Assembly (NCBI RefSeq): GCF_003226555.1
Contig: NZ_QKQS01000010.1
Coordinates: forward strand, 1 to 64,000
Direction: 5' to 3'
From: Rhodopseudomonas palustris
GTDB lineage: Bacteria; Pseudomonadota; Alphaproteobacteria; Rhizobiales; Xanthobacteraceae
Length of the DNA: 64,000 bases
Below are positions 1 to 8,197 of the stretch, piece after piece; the stretch's first letter is position 1, and each line of letters starts with the position of its first letter. Position numbers and translations under genes: made by a program. The notes under the pieces are model-generated. The model did no database searches, was not told the origin of the DNA, and saw only the letters and a list, made by a program, of their open reading frames with translations.

Positions 1-1349
1 ATCTTGCCGGGGTTCTCCAGCCGGTGCGTCGCGCCGATCGGAATGTAGATCGACTCGTTCTCGTGGATGGTCTTGACCAGGGCGTCCACCGTGACTTGAG
101 CGGTACCGCGCACCACGATCCAGTGCTCGGAGCGATGGTGGTGCTTCTGCAGCGACAGCCGCTCGCCCGGCTTGACGATGATGCGCTTGACCTGATGCCG
201 GTCGCCGGAATCGAGCGAACGGTAGGAGCCCCACGGACGATGGACCTGGGCGTGGTGGTCGGTGACCTCGGGCGCCACGGCCTTGATCTTCGCAACCAGC
301 CGTTTCAGCCCATTGCCGTCCTTCTGCCGCGACACCAGAACGGCATCCTGGGTTGCGACCACCACCAGATCGTCGACGCCTTCAAGCGCGACCAGGGTGT
401 TGTCGCTGGACACGTGACAGTTGCGGGCATCTTCGAAGACGGCGGGGCCCTGGGCGGCATTGCCGGCGCCGTCCTTGGCAGACAGCTCCCACACCGCACG
501 CCAGGATCCGACGTCCGACCAGCCGCAGTCGACCGGCACCACCGCGGCCCGCGTCGTCTTCTCCATCACCGCATAATCGATCGAGATCGGCCTGGCCTTG
601 CCGAACGACGCTTCAGGCAGCGTCACGAAGCCAAGGTCGCGGCCGGCCGACGTCACAGCGTCGGTGATCGCGGCAACGCTGTCGGGATCGACCGCATTGT
701 ACTCGTCAAGCAAGGCTGCGGCAGGGAACATGAAGTTGCCGCTGTTCCACAGATAGCCCGACTCGACATAGCTTTCGGCGGTGGCGAGGTCCGGCTTCTC
801 GACGAACTTGGCGACATTGCGGACCTTGCCGACGATCGCGTCGCCGGGACAGATATAGCCGTATTCGGTCGCCGGACGTTCCGGCTTCACCCCGAAGGTT
901 ACGATCCGGCCCTCGGCCACGCCGGCCAATCCCTCACGGCAGGCCGCAACAAAAGCATCGTTATTCTGCACGATGTGATCGGCCGCCAGCGCCAGCACAA
1001 TCGCTCCCGCCTCACGCTGTTCGGCGAACACCGCGCCCGCAACGATCGCGGGGCCCGAGTCGCGCCGGGCCGGCTCCAGCAGGACGTCTGCCCCGATCCC
1101 GATCTCGGCCAATTGGTCGCGCACCATAAAGCGATAGGCGGCGTTGGTGATGATGATCGGGCGCCCGAACAGTGCCGGATCCGACACCCTTAAAAGCGTC
1201 TCCTGAAACGTCGAGCGTGCCCCAAACAGCGGCAGAAACTGCTTCGGAAGCACCTCCCGCGACGCCGGCCACAGCCGCGTCCCGGCACCGCCGCACATGA
1301 TCAGGGGGGCACACCGAGGATCATTCGCAGACTTTCGGACACCGTTCAT
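1..1349 (-). CDS. manC: Mannose-1-phosphate guanylyltransferase / mannose-6-phosphate isomerase, partial
   Basis: This bifunctional enzyme makes GDP-mannose in the cytoplasm for exopolysaccharide synthesis. Reading the minus strand from the ATG at 1349 gives an open frame of about 449 codons that runs off the left edge, so the C-terminus is missing; the family is usually about 470 residues, so most of it is present. Near residue 19 is the nucleotidyltransferase signature CGGAGTRLWPAS; further on are FVEKPD and the N-WNSGNF-type sugar-binding segment. The C-terminal cupin part has RPWGSYRSLD and a His-rich stretch (KHHHRSEHW). The sequence upstream of the start holds a weak half-site of the window's palindromic motif (see rejected items). 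The family assignment is secure; its role in the exopolysaccharide made by the genes at 29-55 kb is inference. Confidence 0.93.
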   Translation of the reverse strand, partial: MNGVRKSANDPRCAPLIMCGGAGTRLWPASREVLPKQFLPLFGARSTFQETLLRVSDPALFGRPIIITNAAYRFMVRDQLAEIGIGADVLLEPARRDSGPAIVAGAVFAEQREAGAIVLALAADHIVQNNDAFVAACREGLAGVAEGRIVTFGVKPERPATEYGYICPGDAIVGKVRNVAKFVEKPDLATAESYVESGYLWNSGNFMFPAAALLDEYNAVDPDSVAAITDAVTSAGRDLGFVTLPEASFGKARPISIDYAVMEKTTRAAVVPVDCGWSDVGSWRAVWELSAKDGAGNAAQGPAVFEDARNCHVSSDNTLVALEGVDDLVVVATQDAVLVSRQKDGNGLKRLVAKIKAVAPEVTDHHAQVHRPWGSYRSLDSGDRHQVKRIIVKPGERLSLQKHHHRSEHWIVVRGTAQVTVDALVKTIHENESIYIPIGATHRLENPGK

Positions 1350-1487
1350 CGAACACACCCAACTCCGGCTACGATCTCTTTGTGGTTGCAACGAATTGTC
1401 GAGTCAACACACCTCCAGGATGACCGAACATGTCAACCTCACGGCCTCACCGCCGCTGGGTTCAGGAACGCCACAAGCCTATGCCGC

Positions 1488-1541
1488 GTCTGTTTGAGAG
1501 ATCGCACCACGCTCAACCCTAAGATGCGACCTCAAACAGAC
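1488..1541. repeat. Long inverted repeat between manC and the DUF4407 gene
   Basis: Two perfect 11-bp arms, GTCTGTTTGAG (1488-1498) and CTCAAACAGAC (1531-1541), enclose an inner pair TCGCA/TGCGA, so the RNA could fold into a long two-part hairpin. It lies 40 bases beyond the stop of the DUF4407 gene and could end that transcript, but no T-run follows on the minus strand. It could equally be a processing site or the remnant of a small palindromic element. Confidence 0.5.
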
Positions 1542-1580
1542 CGGACGATTCAGCCAGTGGCGTAACTCTAATCGTCTGTG

Positions 1581-3353
1581 TCAGGCACGACGCGGCGCTG
1601 CGATCTCGGTCTCGGCCGGAGCGAGCGAAGCGGCACCGACATCACGCACGCCTCCTCCATTGTAGACGACTACCACGCGCTCGCCCTCCTCTGGTTGGCT
1701 GGCAGCGACGGCTTCCTCCACCACAGGCTTCCTGTGCACCGGCCCCACAGGCTCAGCCGCAACCTCATCGGCGAGCCGCACCTCGGTCTTGTCACTGAGC
1801 TCGGCCGGCACCGGGATCGTCGCGACGATCGCCTTCTCATTGGTCGGCGAAGGATCCTCTTCCTTCGCCTTCCGTAACGGCAGTCCCCACCGCCTTCTTG
1901 CCGTAGGATTCGATGCAGCGTGGGCCGCCTCTGGTGGCTCGAACCTCTGGAATAGCGGGGTTACCCGGACGTCTGCTTGGCTGGTGTCGGCTGGCGCAAC
2001 TAGCTCTCGGCTCCTTCGACCGCGCTCCGGCTCTTCATCCGCCAGCCGCCACGTCATCGATCTCGCCGCGATCCGCGCGGATCTGATCTGTGACTGAACA
2101 TTGATCGCGTACATGCTCGGCGGCGAGAAGAAGATCTTGGTGACGACCGGGACGATCTCGAGAAACACCACAAACAGCCGGATCATCCACGAGAACAACG
2201 TGATCGCTTGTCCCTCCTGTGGATCACTCTTCAGGGCTTGATACGCCGTCAGCCTCACCAGCGGATCATTACTGTCCCTCCTTTGCTGCACAAAGGCGCC
2301 TTCCAGCGTACGGTCCCGATAGCGCTGGACCTTGGCCTCGCGTTGGCCTTCCAGGGCTTGCAGGTTCGCACGTGCAGTGTCGACCTGCTTCTGGATCGCA
2401 ACGCGCTTGGCTGCGAAATCCTGCCTCTGATCGTCCCGTCGCGCTAGATCCGCTGCGATGCGCGCGGCCGCGTCGTTCGTTACCCGCTCGCGTCTCGCAA
2501 CGAGATCCGACAGCTCCGCTTGGCGCGCCTGCAGCAGAGTTTCAGCAGCCTCCTTCTGCTTCTTGGCGAACTCATAGCGTCGTCCGGCGCCGGCCCGACC
2601 ACTATTCGTCGGGCGCAGTTTTTCGCCGAACTGCTCGGCACTCATATCCAGGGACTGCTCCCTGATCGTCGCCTCGAGCTCCCCGACCTCGCCACGGACG
2701 CGCTCTTCCCGCTCGGACAGCGCCTTCAACTCGGTGTCGGCCTCGGGGGCCGCAGCGGTTGGACTGACCTGGGGAAGCGGCGCCTGCGCGAAAAATTCAC
2801 GCTGATGCTCCTCGATCGCGGTCAGTTGGGCGCGGCTTTCCGCGATCTCCCGATCGAGGCCCGACGCATATTTGTCGATCTGCTCGTAGACCGGGCGATT
2901 GCCGGCGACCCGATCACGATCGATCTTCTGCGAGATGGCATCTGAGAACAGCGCAAGCTCGAGAAACAGAGCGATGACCCAGGCCAATCCCAGCGAGATG
3001 GCGAGGCGCGCCGTGATGCGTACGAACTGCCAAACCGAACGCCTCAGCCCCTCCCCGGCCTTGTTCGACTGATCGTCGTCAAACCAGAACGCGCCTTGCA
3101 CGAACCAGTCCGACTGAAACAACGCTCGATCGAACATCATCACGGTGAGCGCGATCACCGCTGCGATGGACGATCGAAGCGGCATCGAGCCGACGATATA
3201 ACCCAGGGCATAGTAAGAGACGCCGAACACCACCAGAAACGAAAGGCAGAGCGAGAAGCCGATCTGCATGGCCCAAATTCGATCAGTCGGCGGACAGCGG
3301 GCGATCAGCTCCCGGTCGACACCAGCAATGAAATACAGCAATCCTCGGAGCAT
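1581..3353 (-). CDS. DUF4407 family membrane protein with long coiled coil
   Basis: This 590-residue protein matches the DUF4407 pattern: an N-terminal FIAGVDRELIARCP segment, hydrophobic segments near residues 27-47, 50-70 and 105-130, a charged Glu/Arg/Ala-rich coiled coil from about 150 to 350, and another hydrophobic segment near 380-405 followed by SPPSMY. The last 150 residues are variable and Pro/Ala/Glu rich. It is therefore an inner-membrane protein with a large helical domain; the function of the family is unknown. The start has a good ribosome site (GGAGGGG). The promoter region carries an exact copy of the 18-bp palindrome at 3540-3557, the same motif found before the curlin and NRPS/PKS genes, which links this protein to the matrix regulon by inference. 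Confidence 0.85.
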   Translation of the reverse strand: MLRGLLYFIAGVDRELIARCPPTDRIWAMQIGFSLCLSFLVVFGVSYYALGYIVGSMPLRSSIAAVIALTVMMFDRALFQSDWFVQGAFWFDDDQSNKAGEGLRRSVWQFVRITARLAISLGLAWVIALFLELALFSDAISQKIDRDRVAGNRPVYEQIDKYASGLDREIAESRAQLTAIEEHQREFFAQAPLPQVSPTAAAPEADTELKALSEREERVRGEVGELEATIREQSLDMSAEQFGEKLRPTNSGRAGAGRRYEFAKKQKEAAETLLQARQAELSDLVARRERVTNDAAARIAADLARRDDQRQDFAAKRVAIQKQVDTARANLQALEGQREAKVQRYRDRTLEGAFVQQRRDSNDPLVRLTAYQALKSDPQEGQAITLFSWMIRLFVVFLEIVPVVTKIFFSPPSMYAINVQSQIRSARIAARSMTWRLADEEPERGRRSRELVAPADTSQADVRVTPLFQRFEPPEAAHAASNPTARRRWGLPLRKAKEEDPSPTNEKAIVATIPVPAELSDKTEVRLADEVAAEPVGPVHRKPVVEEAVAASQPEEGERVVVVYNGGGVRDVGAASLAPAETEIAAPRRA

Positions 3354-3539
3354 GGCTCACCCCTCCATGAACCAGATGCAGGCCGCTCACCGCCCACGCC
3401 AGAATGACGATCGAACACCTTTTGGCGGCGGCGAGCAATAAACTGATTAGTAAAAAGTTAATCAACCCAGAGAAAACGCTGCTGAAAGATCCGATCGCGC
3501 GCGAGCTTCGGAGCACGGCTAGCTATCTCGACGAGATTC

Positions 3540-3557
3540 GTTGACATAGATGTCAAC
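3540..3557. promoter_or_regulatory. Palindromic operator, exact copy 1 (GTTGAC-N6-GTCAAC)
   Basis: The 18 bases GTTGACATAGATGTCAAC form a palindrome with 8-bp arms around AG. The site is 187 bp upstream of the DUF4407 start, in a 364-bp gap with no gene. Each half contains a TTGACA-like hexamer, so binding could affect a -35 element. The same 12 fixed bases recur at 10184 and 28683. Confidence 0.75.
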
Positions 3558-3717
3558 AAACCACGCTGCTCACCAACTCATCCGAACAGAATCCAGTCTA
3601 TCTCGACTCGCCTGCAGCTTCTCAAGGTGGCGGATGGGCCGTGGGCGACTGAATCGAAATGATCCATATCCAAATGATCCATGCTCCGCTCGGAATTAGC
3701 GGCGCACGCAACGACAA

Positions 3718-4587
3718 TTATTGAGAAGCATCCTTTGGACGGCGATCCGCGTCGAGCACAAAAAACAGGCCCCAGTACGTATCATTCAGGTCCGGCCGCA
3801 GCGGCACTCGGCTTGCCCGCTCGTGGACCGGCCATTTCGCAATAAGCCGATATCCAATGGCTTCCATGCCCGCGATCGTGCCCGCCAGGCTATGAAGCTT
3901 GCAGGCGTGCACATAGCCGTCGCCCACCTGCGTCGTCACAATCGGCTCTGCCCGAGAGAACGGCGTCCGGTTGACGACCGCCAGACGCGGCAATTCGGCG
4001 AGCCGCCCGAGAATCACCGCTAGTTCGTCTTCGAAATAATGCAGCGCCCCAGAAACGATAAACAGATCGACCCCGGATGCATCTTCCATCCGTCGAGAAA
4101 ACCCGACCCGATGTTCGTTGCGCGACTTCGCGAACTGCAGCACGATCTCTTCCTTGTCGGGCAGATCGTGTACCATCCAGCGCAGCGTCGCCGGAAGCCG
4201 CAATTCGCGGTCGTAGGGGTAGAACAGATTCCCGATCCCGCCACCGAGATCGAAAACGGTCGACAGGCCTGACGCGTAGCCGCACAAATAGAACAGAACA
4301 GGATAATCGCTCTCTCGCGTAACGTCCGCGAACTGCTTGAGCTGGCTCACCACATCGGAGTGCTCGTGACCGGCCGGAATGAACCTACGGATGTATTTGG
4401 TCGCCGTCTCAATGTCCGGGAACGGTTGATAGACACACAACAGCCCCCTCAACGATCGTTCGATCAGAGGGTGGCGCGCCATGAAGCGAATGAGTCGTGT
4501 TCCATGAGGCAATCGCGCGAGTGCTCTTAGACCGACTGCGGTCGAAGAACCGATCCCGACGCGCATTCTGTTGAGCCCAACGGCCAT
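3718..4587 (-). CDS. TIGR04325-type SAM-dependent methyltransferase
   Basis: The 289-residue protein has a methyltransferase core: VFDLGGGIGNLFYPY near residue 113 is the SAM-binding loop, followed by the acidic MVHDLPDKEE, and VDLFIVSGALHYFED near 173 is the post-III motif of this class. The overall pattern (PFPDIETATKYI, SGALHYFED, WGLFFVLD) fits the TIGR04325 family, whose members are often found in polysaccharide loci; their substrates are not established. It stands alone, with the DUF4407 gene downstream on the same strand across a 364-bp gap. A role in decorating an exopolysaccharide is inference. Confidence 0.75.
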   Translation of the reverse strand: MAVGLNRMRVGIGSSTAVGLRALARLPHGTRLIRFMARHPLIERSLRGLLCVYQPFPDIETATKYIRRFIPAGHEHSDVVSQLKQFADVTRESDYPVLFYLCGYASGLSTVFDLGGGIGNLFYPYDRELRLPATLRWMVHDLPDKEEIVLQFAKSRNEHRVGFSRRMEDASGVDLFIVSGALHYFEDELAVILGRLAELPRLAVVNRTPFSRAEPIVTTQVGDGYVHACKLHSLAGTIAGMEAIGYRLIAKWPVHERASRVPLRPDLNDTYWGLFFVLDADRRPKDASQ

Positions 4588-5236
4588 TCTGTTCGTCCAA
4601 ACTAATGACAGTGGAATTGTATATCAGAATGATGCGCCATGTCCGGACTCATCACGATCTCGATTCTCACTCGACAGCCGCGGCCGATCATCCGCAACTG
4701 TTCTGCATCATTGACCAAGATTGGCGCGGATACTCCGATTGAGCAACGAAGATCGACGATGTCGTTCGAACGATCGTCCGGCGTTGACGACGCGCAGTCG
4801 CTTTCTTCAGTCCTTTGCCGAGATTCGATTTCTCGTCACGGCCAGTCGATAGCGGCAGGCTGCTCTTGATCGACCTGATCGCGCTTCAAGAGCTGAGCTG
4901 CGGCCGGTCGTTGCCGGAGCCCGTGAGCTGCAGCCGGGCGAAAGATGCCTTCCCCCGACGCGCAGGCTGTTCAAGCCACCTTGGCATGGCGGCGAGCAGA
5001 CTGGCGCTCGTCTCCTTCGCAGGCGGCGAGGAGCCGTTCGTCGGCCGTCCAGATTGTCGACTACGGAGCCGGCTAGCCGGTAACGGGATTCTGAAATCTT
5101 TAGCTGATCCCGAAGGTATTTATTAACTGCATGCCCCTTCCAATGTGGATGGCGGCACGCCCGCCCTGCCCTCGCCGAACTTGACCTCGCACAATGGTCT
5201 CGGCGCCCTAGAGTGCTTTCCGAGCGTTGGAAATGA
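4588..5236. other. Intergenic stretch without a convincing gene
   Basis: About 650 bases separate the methyltransferase start from the next plausible frame. Short open frames exist on both strands, but none has a ribosome site together with a protein-like composition. I see no RNA gene or clear terminator here. Confidence 0.5.
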
Positions 5237-5533
5237 GTGGGACAACGATCGGCGAACGCCGCAGTGAATGAAGCGCAAGACGCACCTGCACAACCAAAAG
5301 GTGTAAAACGTCTTGAACTATCGCCGGCGCTGTTGGACGATGCGCGTCGATCGCAGGGGCGCTGGACGAGAGCGGAAATCGCAAAGCTCGGCCACGACGT
5401 GACCGAATTTGCAGGGGAATTTGGTCAGGCTGCCGGTGGGGATCCCGGCAGTTCTGTAGAAGCCTGCTGTAGGCTAGCGGGCACTACGGAGCGACAGAGT
5501 CTGATCGTAAGGGGAGCGCGCGGGGACACGTGA
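5237..5533 (+). CDS. Small hypothetical protein, possible partner of the next gene
   Basis: This is a 98-residue frame of unknown family, Ala/Arg rich, with a VKRLELSPALLDDARR segment that could be helical. Its TGA stop overlaps the GTG start of the next frame (GTGA), which suggests translational coupling. No ribosome site is obvious and the composition is only moderately protein-like, so it may be spurious. Two small coupled genes could be a toxin-antitoxin pair, but nothing in this frame shows a DNA-binding fold. Confidence 0.3.
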   Translation: MGQRSANAAVNEAQDAPAQPKGVKRLELSPALLDDARRSQGRWTRAEIAKLGHDVTEFAGEFGQAAGGDPGSSVEACCRLAGTTERQSLIVRGARGDT

Positions 5534-6012
5534 CGATCGAGGATCTGCTGCGGCAAGGGGTGATACGACGGATCGAGGTGGACCTCGGAGCGGGCGAGCA
5601 GCCGGCCCGGCTGCTGTACGGCACCCCAAATTTCATCGAATGGTTGGAGAACCTGCTGGGCGGCGCGGAGCCTGAACAGCGGCTCGGAGAGGCGACCCCA
5701 GCCGAACAGGTCGATGCGCTGTTCTACGCCTACATCGCCGGACAACCATTGGTTTATGTCCGGCAATTCCGAATGATACGCGTTGAGCAAAGCGCGGTGT
5801 GGGAACTCAAGACCCCCGACGTGCGCATCTTCGGTTGGTTCTTGCGCAAGGACTGTTTCGTTGCGGTGTTCGGCGACTGGACCGATCACGTGAAAGATCA
5901 CAATTTATATAAAGGTTACCGCACATCAGTTCGTCGAATTCGGCGAGAAATGGGTATAGATTCGACCCTGTGTGTCACAGGGAGTTCGCCCGATGACGTC
6001 ATTTCAATGTGA
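5530..6012 (+). CDS. Hypothetical protein, possibly RelE/Gp49-like
   Basis: This 160-residue protein has a protein-like composition. The central and C-terminal part (VWELKTPDVRIFGWF, then FVAVFGDWTDH and a basic GYRTSVRRIRREMG helix) resembles the layout of phage Gp49/RelE-type toxins, where a beta sheet with ELR..VRIF is followed by a basic segment. This is a weak resemblance judged by eye. The GTG start overlaps the preceding small frame by four bases. There is no signal peptide or membrane segment. Confidence 0.5.
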   Translation: MTIEDLLRQGVIRRIEVDLGAGEQPARLLYGTPNFIEWLENLLGGAEPEQRLGEATPAEQVDALFYAYIAGQPLVYVRQFRMIRVEQSAVWELKTPDVRIFGWFLRKDCFVAVFGDWTDHVKDHNLYKGYRTSVRRIRREMGIDSTLCVTGSSPDDVISM

Positions 6013-6412
6013 ACCTGGCTGCCATTCCACAGTTACTACGCGTTTTCCGACCTCTTATACTGACTGCACTCAGGCCACTGCGGCCGCTTCCGGCGCCTCA
6101 CCGACCCGCGATCATCTGGCGACTTCCCGATTAGTCAGCCGGCCCAACGGAGCGGAGTGGTCGCTCGCCGATCACAAGACGTCGGCCGCGCGGAAACTGG
6201 CCTCGACCGCTCCGGGTCGGTTTCGGACCGAGGCGATGGGCGTCCGTTTGGAGCGATCTGCCGTCGCTCCCAGACGATTTTTTGATCCCGGCCTTCGGAC
6301 GACACGCACTAACATGCTCGATCAGGCCCGACGCGCCGACTGAGACAGCTGGCTCAAGTCGGCCTTTAGGCCCGAATGCCTTTTGTACCCCCTTTATTTT
6401 AAGCGAGATCCA
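6013..6412. other. Intergenic stretch, nothing recognised
   Basis: About 400 bases upstream of the DUF6941-like gene. The open frames here are short and appear to be chance frames of high-GC DNA. I see no RNA gene or repeat. Confidence 0.4.
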
Positions 6413-6898
6413 ATGGAACGATATGGTTATTGCATCTTCTGCGACGACATTCGCACTGAAGCAGGCGGAAAACTCAGCTTTATCGGTTGCTACAACTCCG
6501 CGATGTTCGTGAAGAACGAGTTTCCTCTGTCGCTGCCCAAGCTGTGTGTGCACTTCAACGTGTTCTCGCCCGCCGACCAGCCTTACAGATCTCTTCGGGT
6601 CCGTTGCTATCTCCCAGGCGAAGACAAGCCGATCGCCGAGGAGACGATCGAAGTACCTGCACTACAGGACCAGATCAATCTTCTGACCAGCCTGCCGAAA
6701 GATCAGCCAATGATGCCCTTCATCGTGGTTGCGGCGAGTCTGATATTTTCACCTTGCGAAATCAAATCGCCGGGAATGATCCATGTGCGTGCGGTCATCA
6801 ACGACAGCCCGACCGAACTTCATCTCGGATCGCTCTCGGTCTCGTCGGAGACAACGCCTCCGGTCGCGCTCGAGGAAGGGCCCGCGTTCATCAACTAA
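6413..6898 (+). CDS. DUF6941-like hypothetical protein
   Basis: The start is taken at the ATG at 6413, giving 161 residues; an upstream TTG at 6383 would add ten residues but has no ribosome site. The N-terminus, YGYCIFCDDIRTEAGGKLSFIGCYNSAMFV, is divided by a short loop and recalls the DUF6941 family (cytosolic, beta-rich, function unknown). There is no signal peptide. It is a single gene with long gaps on both sides, so context gives no hint of function. Confidence 0.65.
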   Translation: MERYGYCIFCDDIRTEAGGKLSFIGCYNSAMFVKNEFPLSLPKLCVHFNVFSPADQPYRSLRVRCYLPGEDKPIAEETIEVPALQDQINLLTSLPKDQPMMPFIVVAASLIFSPCEIKSPGMIHVRAVINDSPTELHLGSLSVSSETTPPVALEEGPAFIN

Positions 6899-7397
6899 GA
6901 TGTCCCGGCGACTACAAAACGCTCCGGCCAAACTTCGGCCTTCGCGCCAGCCCTCAGAAGCGGCCCAGGTACACGGATGTGCCGGACATGGACGCCGGCT
7001 CGACCGACGAAACGATTAGAGCGATTCATTGATCGAAGCGGACTTGGCCCTTCCCGAAAAGAGCACTGGGTCCTGATCCTCGAGGAGGCCGGCAAACCGG
7101 ACGTCTCGAAGGAAGAGGAGTCGCATCGCCTGCGGCGCATGGTTCGAGACGGCGTTTCGCGCCTCCGTCCCTGCGGTCCTGCCTGTGGTGAACCTCCAGA
7201 GGCGCGCTCTTGATTCCATCAAAGACAGAGCCGCTCTGGCGGACACGGGCTCGCCTCACGGCACGACGGGCCGTTCTCGTGGCAATCGCCTAGCAGCTGA
7301 CAGGAAAACCCGGACAAACCGAAGCCAAACGTCCGGCAGCAGCACCGCTCAGGCGCTCCTGAACGGCTGCGACCGCGCTCGAAGGGCGACAAGGTCC
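6899..7397. other. Intergenic stretch, nothing recognised
   Basis: About 500 bases between two convergent genes. Open frames overlap each other on both strands but none looks like a real protein. No clear terminator hairpin was found. Confidence 0.4.
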
Positions 7398-7814
7398 CTA
7401 CTCCGCAGCTCCCGAGAAGCTCTGGAAGTTCAAATTGCGAGCACATTGATCCGGAAGCCGGTCGTTCTTCAACGAGCGGATATTCACGACCTTGATCTGT
7501 CCGTAGCTGAGCGTCGAGGTCGTCACAGGTTCGTTCTGGCCGGGGTGACGCTCCGGCGGTCGGAGCTCGAACGACAGCTCCATATCCATGGCCCAGGCAA
7601 GATCGGCCAGACTGCGTAAGGTGAGATTGCTTTCGCCGGACAATTGGCGATTGATCACCGAGCGATTGACACCGAGGCGCTTGGCGATTGCCTGTTGGGT
7701 CAGGCCGTCCCTCTTCTTTTCCGAAAGCACCTTGAGCAATTCGTCTCGTACGCGGGCAATAAATCGTCCTGCCTTCTGCGCACGACCGCCGATATCAAAA
7801 TGATAAGACGTCAC
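7398..7814 (-). CDS. XRE-family helix-turn-helix transcriptional regulator
   Basis: The 138-residue protein has a Cro/C1-type helix-turn-helix at about residues 38-75: LTQQAIAKRLGVNRSVINRQ, followed by LTLRSLADLAWAMDMELSFEL. Flanking segments are short and show no known ligand domain. It is the only recognisable DNA-binding regulator in the first 57 kb, which makes it a candidate to bind the GTTGAC-N6-GTCAAC sites, but nothing in the sequence proves that. A perfect 10-bp palindrome at 7869-7878, about 55 bp upstream, could be an autoregulatory site. Confidence 0.85.
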   Translation of the reverse strand: MTSYHFDIGGRAQKAGRFIARVRDELLKVLSEKKRDGLTQQAIAKRLGVNRSVINRQLSGESNLTLRSLADLAWAMDMELSFELRPPERHPGQNEPVTTSTLSYGQIKVVNIRSLKNDRLPDQCARNLNFQSFSGAAE

Positions 7815-8151
7815 TGCGGAACCTCCTACCCAGCCGCGATCCTCAATACAACGTCGCGCCGTCCAATCACTTGCAAGTAGATTTCATTCTGCACCAAAGC
7901 AGCCGGGTTAACAGCCCCTTTTTGTTGGCTTGCTGAATGAATAGACGCGGAGTGTTGCCGAATATCCATCCCTAAGAGCAGCCCCATCCCCGGCCCTGAG
8001 ATTTAGTATGTTTTGGCCGCCTTAGGGTTCATTGGAACCGAATATCTGACGAACCTTTCAAGGACTTTAGCGCTCAGCACAGGTCGCTTCCTGAGCAACT
8101 TCTTCGGAATCTTGCCTGTGGCCGATGGGGACGCGATCCTCAGCAGGCCCA
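7815..8151. other. Gap upstream of the XRE gene with a 10-bp palindrome
   Basis: No gene is supported here. The palindrome ACTTGCAAGT at 7869-7878 sits where an operator for the XRE gene would be expected. The rest is plain intergenic sequence leading to the terminator of the curlin gene. Confidence 0.4.
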
Positions 8152-8187
8152 CCAAAAAGAAGACGGCGGGACCGAGGTCCCGCCGTC
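8152..8187 (-). terminator. Rho-independent terminator of the large curlin gene
   Basis: On the minus strand an 11-bp perfect stem (GACGGCGGGAC / GTCCCGCCGTC, 8162-8187) with a 4-base loop is followed by TTCTTTTT. It starts about ten bases after the stop of the large curlin gene. This is a textbook intrinsic terminator. Confidence 0.92.
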
Positions 8188-8197
8188 CGAACGCATG

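Noticed and set aside
24-1193. Long plus-strand open frame of 389 codons
   Set aside because: It lies opposite the manC reading frame, which has clear family motifs, and its own translation is Arg/His rich without any known pattern; it is a shadow of high-GC coding DNA.
1403-1437. Two GTCAAC half-sites upstream of manC
   Set aside because: The left halves are poor or the spacing is seven instead of six bases (TGAC-N7-GTCA at 1421), so they were not called operators, although control of manC by the same factor would make sense.
5237-6012. Possible toxin-antitoxin pair
   Set aside because: The four-base overlap and sizes fit, but the first frame has no DNA-binding fold and the toxin resemblance is weak, so no such claim is made.
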